Assembly: GCA_903825265.1 (NCBI GenBank)
Contig: CAIJZW010000049.1
Coordinates: 1 to 6,737, forward strand
Source of the DNA: an uncultured bacterium
GTDB taxonomy: Bacteria; Patescibacteriota; Minisyncoccia; Phycocordibacterales; UBA9973
Direction of reading: 5' to 3'
DNA: 6,737 bases
Made by a program: the position numbers and the translations under genes. The notes below the pieces were generated by a model, which was given only the letters and a program-made list of their open reading frames with translations, ran no database searches and was not told where the DNA came from. This document shows positions 4,891-6,737 of this stretch, in pieces. Position 1 is the stretch's first letter, and every line of letters begins with the position of its first letter.

Positions 4891-5762
4891 TGAAATATTT
4901 AAAAAATAAAATGGAAACTATTACCGACAAAAAAATAGAAGGATTAAAAATTAAAGCTAATAATATTCGTAAAAGTATTATTGAGATGTTGTATGAAGCA
5001 AAATCAGGACACACCGCAGGTGCTCTTGGTATGGCAGATATATTTACCTATTTATACTTTTACTCACTTAAACACAAGCCTGAGAATCCCATGTGGAGTG
5101 ACCGTGATCGCTTAGTCTTATCAAATGGTCATATATGTCCAGTTCTTTACGCAACAATGGCACATGCAGGGTATTTTGAAATTAAAGAACTTCAGACTCT
5201 TCGTAAATTTGGATCACGTCTTCAAGGGCATCCTCATCGAGAATTCTTACCAATAGTTGAAACTTCTTCTGGTCCATTAGGAGAAGGAATTTCTCAATCT
5301 GTTGGAATGGCAATAGCTTCCAGAATGGAAAATGGAATAGATAGAACTATTTATTGTTTGGTTGGGGATGGTGAATTAGATGAAGGTCAAAACTGGGAAG
5401 CGATTATGTTAGCTTCAAAAGAAAAATTAGATAATCTAATTGTAATAGTTGATCGTAATTTTATCCAAATAGACGGAAAAACTGAAAGTGTTATGCCTCT
5501 TAATGATTTAGCTTCAAAATGGGAGTCTTTCAACTGGAATGTAGAAGTTATAAATGGGCACGATTTTAGAGATATACATAATGCTATTTATAAAATAAAA
5601 AGTACAAAAGGAAAGCCTAGTGTTATTATAGCTAATACAACTCCAGGGAAAGGAGTAAAGGAGTTTGAAAATAATTATCTTTGGCATGGTAAAGCTCCAA
5701 ATAAAGAAGAAACTAATATGGCAATAGAAGAGCTAAAAATAATAGGGGAGCAATTATTCTAA
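4890..5762 (+). CDS. Transketolase, N-terminal (thiamine diphosphate-binding) subunit
   Basis: It is the first half of a split transketolase, which moves two-carbon units between sugar phosphates using thiamine diphosphate and Mg2+. The 290 residues match stand-alone N-terminal subunits. SGHTAGALGMAD (39-50) holds the cofactor-contacting His41; further marks are DRLVLSNGH (73-81), GHPHR (113-117), SSGPLGEGISQSVGMA (126-141), the diphosphate/Mg motif GDGELDEGQNWEA (159-171) with Asn190 beyond it, and WHGKAP (265-270). The ATG at 4890 is coupled to the upstream stop through TAATG. A start at Met8 (4911) is possible, because the first seven residues are not conserved family sequence. Its stop is 1 nt before the C-terminal subunit gene. 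It needs that partner for activity. Confidence 0.95.
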   Translation: MKYLKNKMETITDKKIEGLKIKANNIRKSIIEMLYEAKSGHTAGALGMADIFTYLYFYSLKHKPENPMWSDRDRLVLSNGHICPVLYATMAHAGYFEIKELQTLRKFGSRLQGHPHREFLPIVETSSGPLGEGISQSVGMAIASRMENGIDRTIYCLVGDGELDEGQNWEAIMLASKEKLDNLIVIVDRNFIQIDGKTESVMPLNDLASKWESFNWNVEVINGHDFRDIHNAIYKIKSTKGKPSVIIANTTPGKGVKEFENNYLWHGKAPNKEETNMAIEELKIIGEQLF

Positions 5763-5763
5763 T

Positions 5764-6737
5764 ATGTTAAATCAAAATTTAAAACTAAATACAAAAATTT
5801 TTAATAATGATGTTGAGAAAAAGTCTACTCGCCTTGGTTTTGGAGAAGGATTACTTATTGCTGGTATAGAGAATGAAAATATTGTTGGACTTTGTGCAGA
5901 TCTTGTTGAATCTACTAAGATGAATCTTTTCGCTGATAAATTTCCTAATAGATATATAGAAATAGGAATCGGAGAGCAAAATATGGCAGGAGTTTCTTCT
6001 GGTATGGCTTCAATGGGGAAAATTCCTTTTATGGCTTCTTATGCAATTTTTAATCCTGGTAGAAATTGGGAGCAAATTCGTACAACTATCTGTTACAATA
6101 ATCAACCAGTAAAAATAGTAAGTTCTCATTCTGGTCTTTCTATAGGTCCTGATGGAGGAAGTCATCAAGCATTAGAAGACATTGCTATAACTCGTGTACT
6201 TCCTAACATGGTAGTTATATCTCCCTGTGATCAAATAGAAGCAAAAAAGGCAACAATCGCTTGTTCTAAAACAAAAACTCCTACATATTTAAGATGTGCA
6301 AGAAATGATACTCCAGTAATAACCACAAATGAAACTCCTTTTGAAATAGGAAAAGCTCAAATAGTTTTCCAACCAGAAATAGGAATTGCAAAAGTTGGAA
6401 TAATTGCTACAGGTCCAGTTCTTTATAATGCAATTATGTCAGCAAAAAAATTAGAAGAAGAGGGAATAAAAGTAAAAGTTATGAATCTCTCAACAATCAA
6501 ACCACTAGATCGTGAATCTATTATTTCTCTAGCCAAAGAAACTCAAAATATAATCACAATAGAAGACCATCAGATAATTGGTGGCATGGGTAGTGCTGTG
6601 GCAGAATGTTTGAGTGAATTTTACCCAACTAAAATAAAATTTATGGGGATTGAAGATCAATTCGGCCAATCAGGAACCCCAGAAGAATTAGCAAAATATT
6701 ATCATATAGATATAGATAGTATTTATACTATAGTTAA
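5764..6737 (+). CDS. Transketolase, C-terminal subunit; 3' end cut by the window edge
   Basis: The reading frame opens at ATG 5764 and runs without a stop to the last base (324 complete codons). It is the pyrimidine-binding and C-terminal half of split transketolase. RLGFGEGL (23-30) starts the domain. The catalytic glutamate is Glu71 in EIGIGEQNMAGVSSGMA (66-82); it activates thiamine diphosphate of the partner subunit. SHSGLSIGPDGGSHQALEDIA (121-141) is the substrate-side loop. IATGPVLYNA (214-223) begins the C-terminal domain and IEDHQIIGGMGSAVAE (266-281) is its conserved segment. Stand-alone C-terminal subunits are about 310-330 residues, so only a few residues should be missing. AGGGGAG-like purines (AGGGGAG, about 13 nt before the ATG) are too distant for a confident ribosome binding site. 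It is nearly contiguous with the N-terminal subunit gene, and the two presumably form a heterotetramer. Confidence 0.95.
   Translation, partial: MLNQNLKLNTKIFNNDVEKKSTRLGFGEGLLIAGIENENIVGLCADLVESTKMNLFADKFPNRYIEIGIGEQNMAGVSSGMASMGKIPFMASYAIFNPGRNWEQIRTTICYNNQPVKIVSSHSGLSIGPDGGSHQALEDIAITRVLPNMVVISPCDQIEAKKATIACSKTKTPTYLRCARNDTPVITTNETPFEIGKAQIVFQPEIGIAKVGIIATGPVLYNAIMSAKKLEEEGIKVKVMNLSTIKPLDRESIISLAKETQNIITIEDHQIIGGMGSAVAECLSEFYPTKIKFMGIEDQFGQSGTPEELAKYYHIDIDSIYTIV

Noticed and set aside
4751..5014. Minus-strand frame of 87 codons with a leucine-rich, membrane-like appearance
   Set aside because: It is antisense to two conserved genes, and its Leu/Phe/His richness reflects reverse-complemented Lys/Glu codons.
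1..6737. Code 25 (UGA as glycine), as in Gracilibacteria
   Set aside because: No in-frame TGA was found, and conserved glycines use GGN codons in all seven genes.
1..6737. CRISPR array, insertion sequence, prophage or defence genes
   Set aside because: There are no regularly spaced repeats, no transposase or phage-like reading frames, and every coding region is a recognisable housekeeping gene.

Overview
The window is AT-rich bacterial DNA with short intergenic gaps, no clear Shine-Dalgarno sequences, two genes that look leaderless, and TAA as every visible stop codon. With a compact set of central-metabolism genes and a split transketolase, this suggests a reduced genome of the Candidate Phyla Radiation (Patescibacteria, Parcubacteria-like). 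That placement is inference, not proof. The standard bacterial code reads all genes cleanly: conserved glycines use GGN and no in-frame TGA occurs.

Layout. 1-56 is the 3' part of a tRNA-Leu(UAA), followed by an intrinsic terminator. 95-187 is an untranslated G/C-rich segment holding a structured element (copy 1) and a run of eight C. gatB (224-1639) follows from an extended -10 promoter with almost no leader. The 136-nt gap to gap (glyceraldehyde-3-phosphate dehydrogenase, 1776-2822) is nearly filled by one long foldback that carries a second, inverted copy of the same structured element. gap and dapF (2883-3671, minus strand) converge on a perfect 20-bp bidirectional terminator. dapF and rpiB diverge from an 80-nt region with back-to-back promoters. 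From 3752 to the right edge runs a tightly packed four-gene unit: rpiB, a ribulose-phosphate 3-epimerase-like gene, and the N- and C-terminal transketolase subunits (the last cut by the window edge).

Function. The four-gene unit encodes the isomerase, epimerase-like and transketolase steps of the non-oxidative pentose phosphate pathway, which yields glyceraldehyde 3-phosphate, the substrate of the nearby GAPDH. gatB serves tRNA amidation and dapF makes meso-diaminopimelate for peptidoglycan.

Most notable are (i) the two-copy structured intergenic element, whose two hairpins keep 14 of 14 base pairs through three compensatory changes, with a conserved bulged A and a conserved GACG loop; and (ii) the epimerase-like protein, which keeps both presumed catalytic aspartates but has lost both metal-binding histidines. 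Neither is identified here with a named family.
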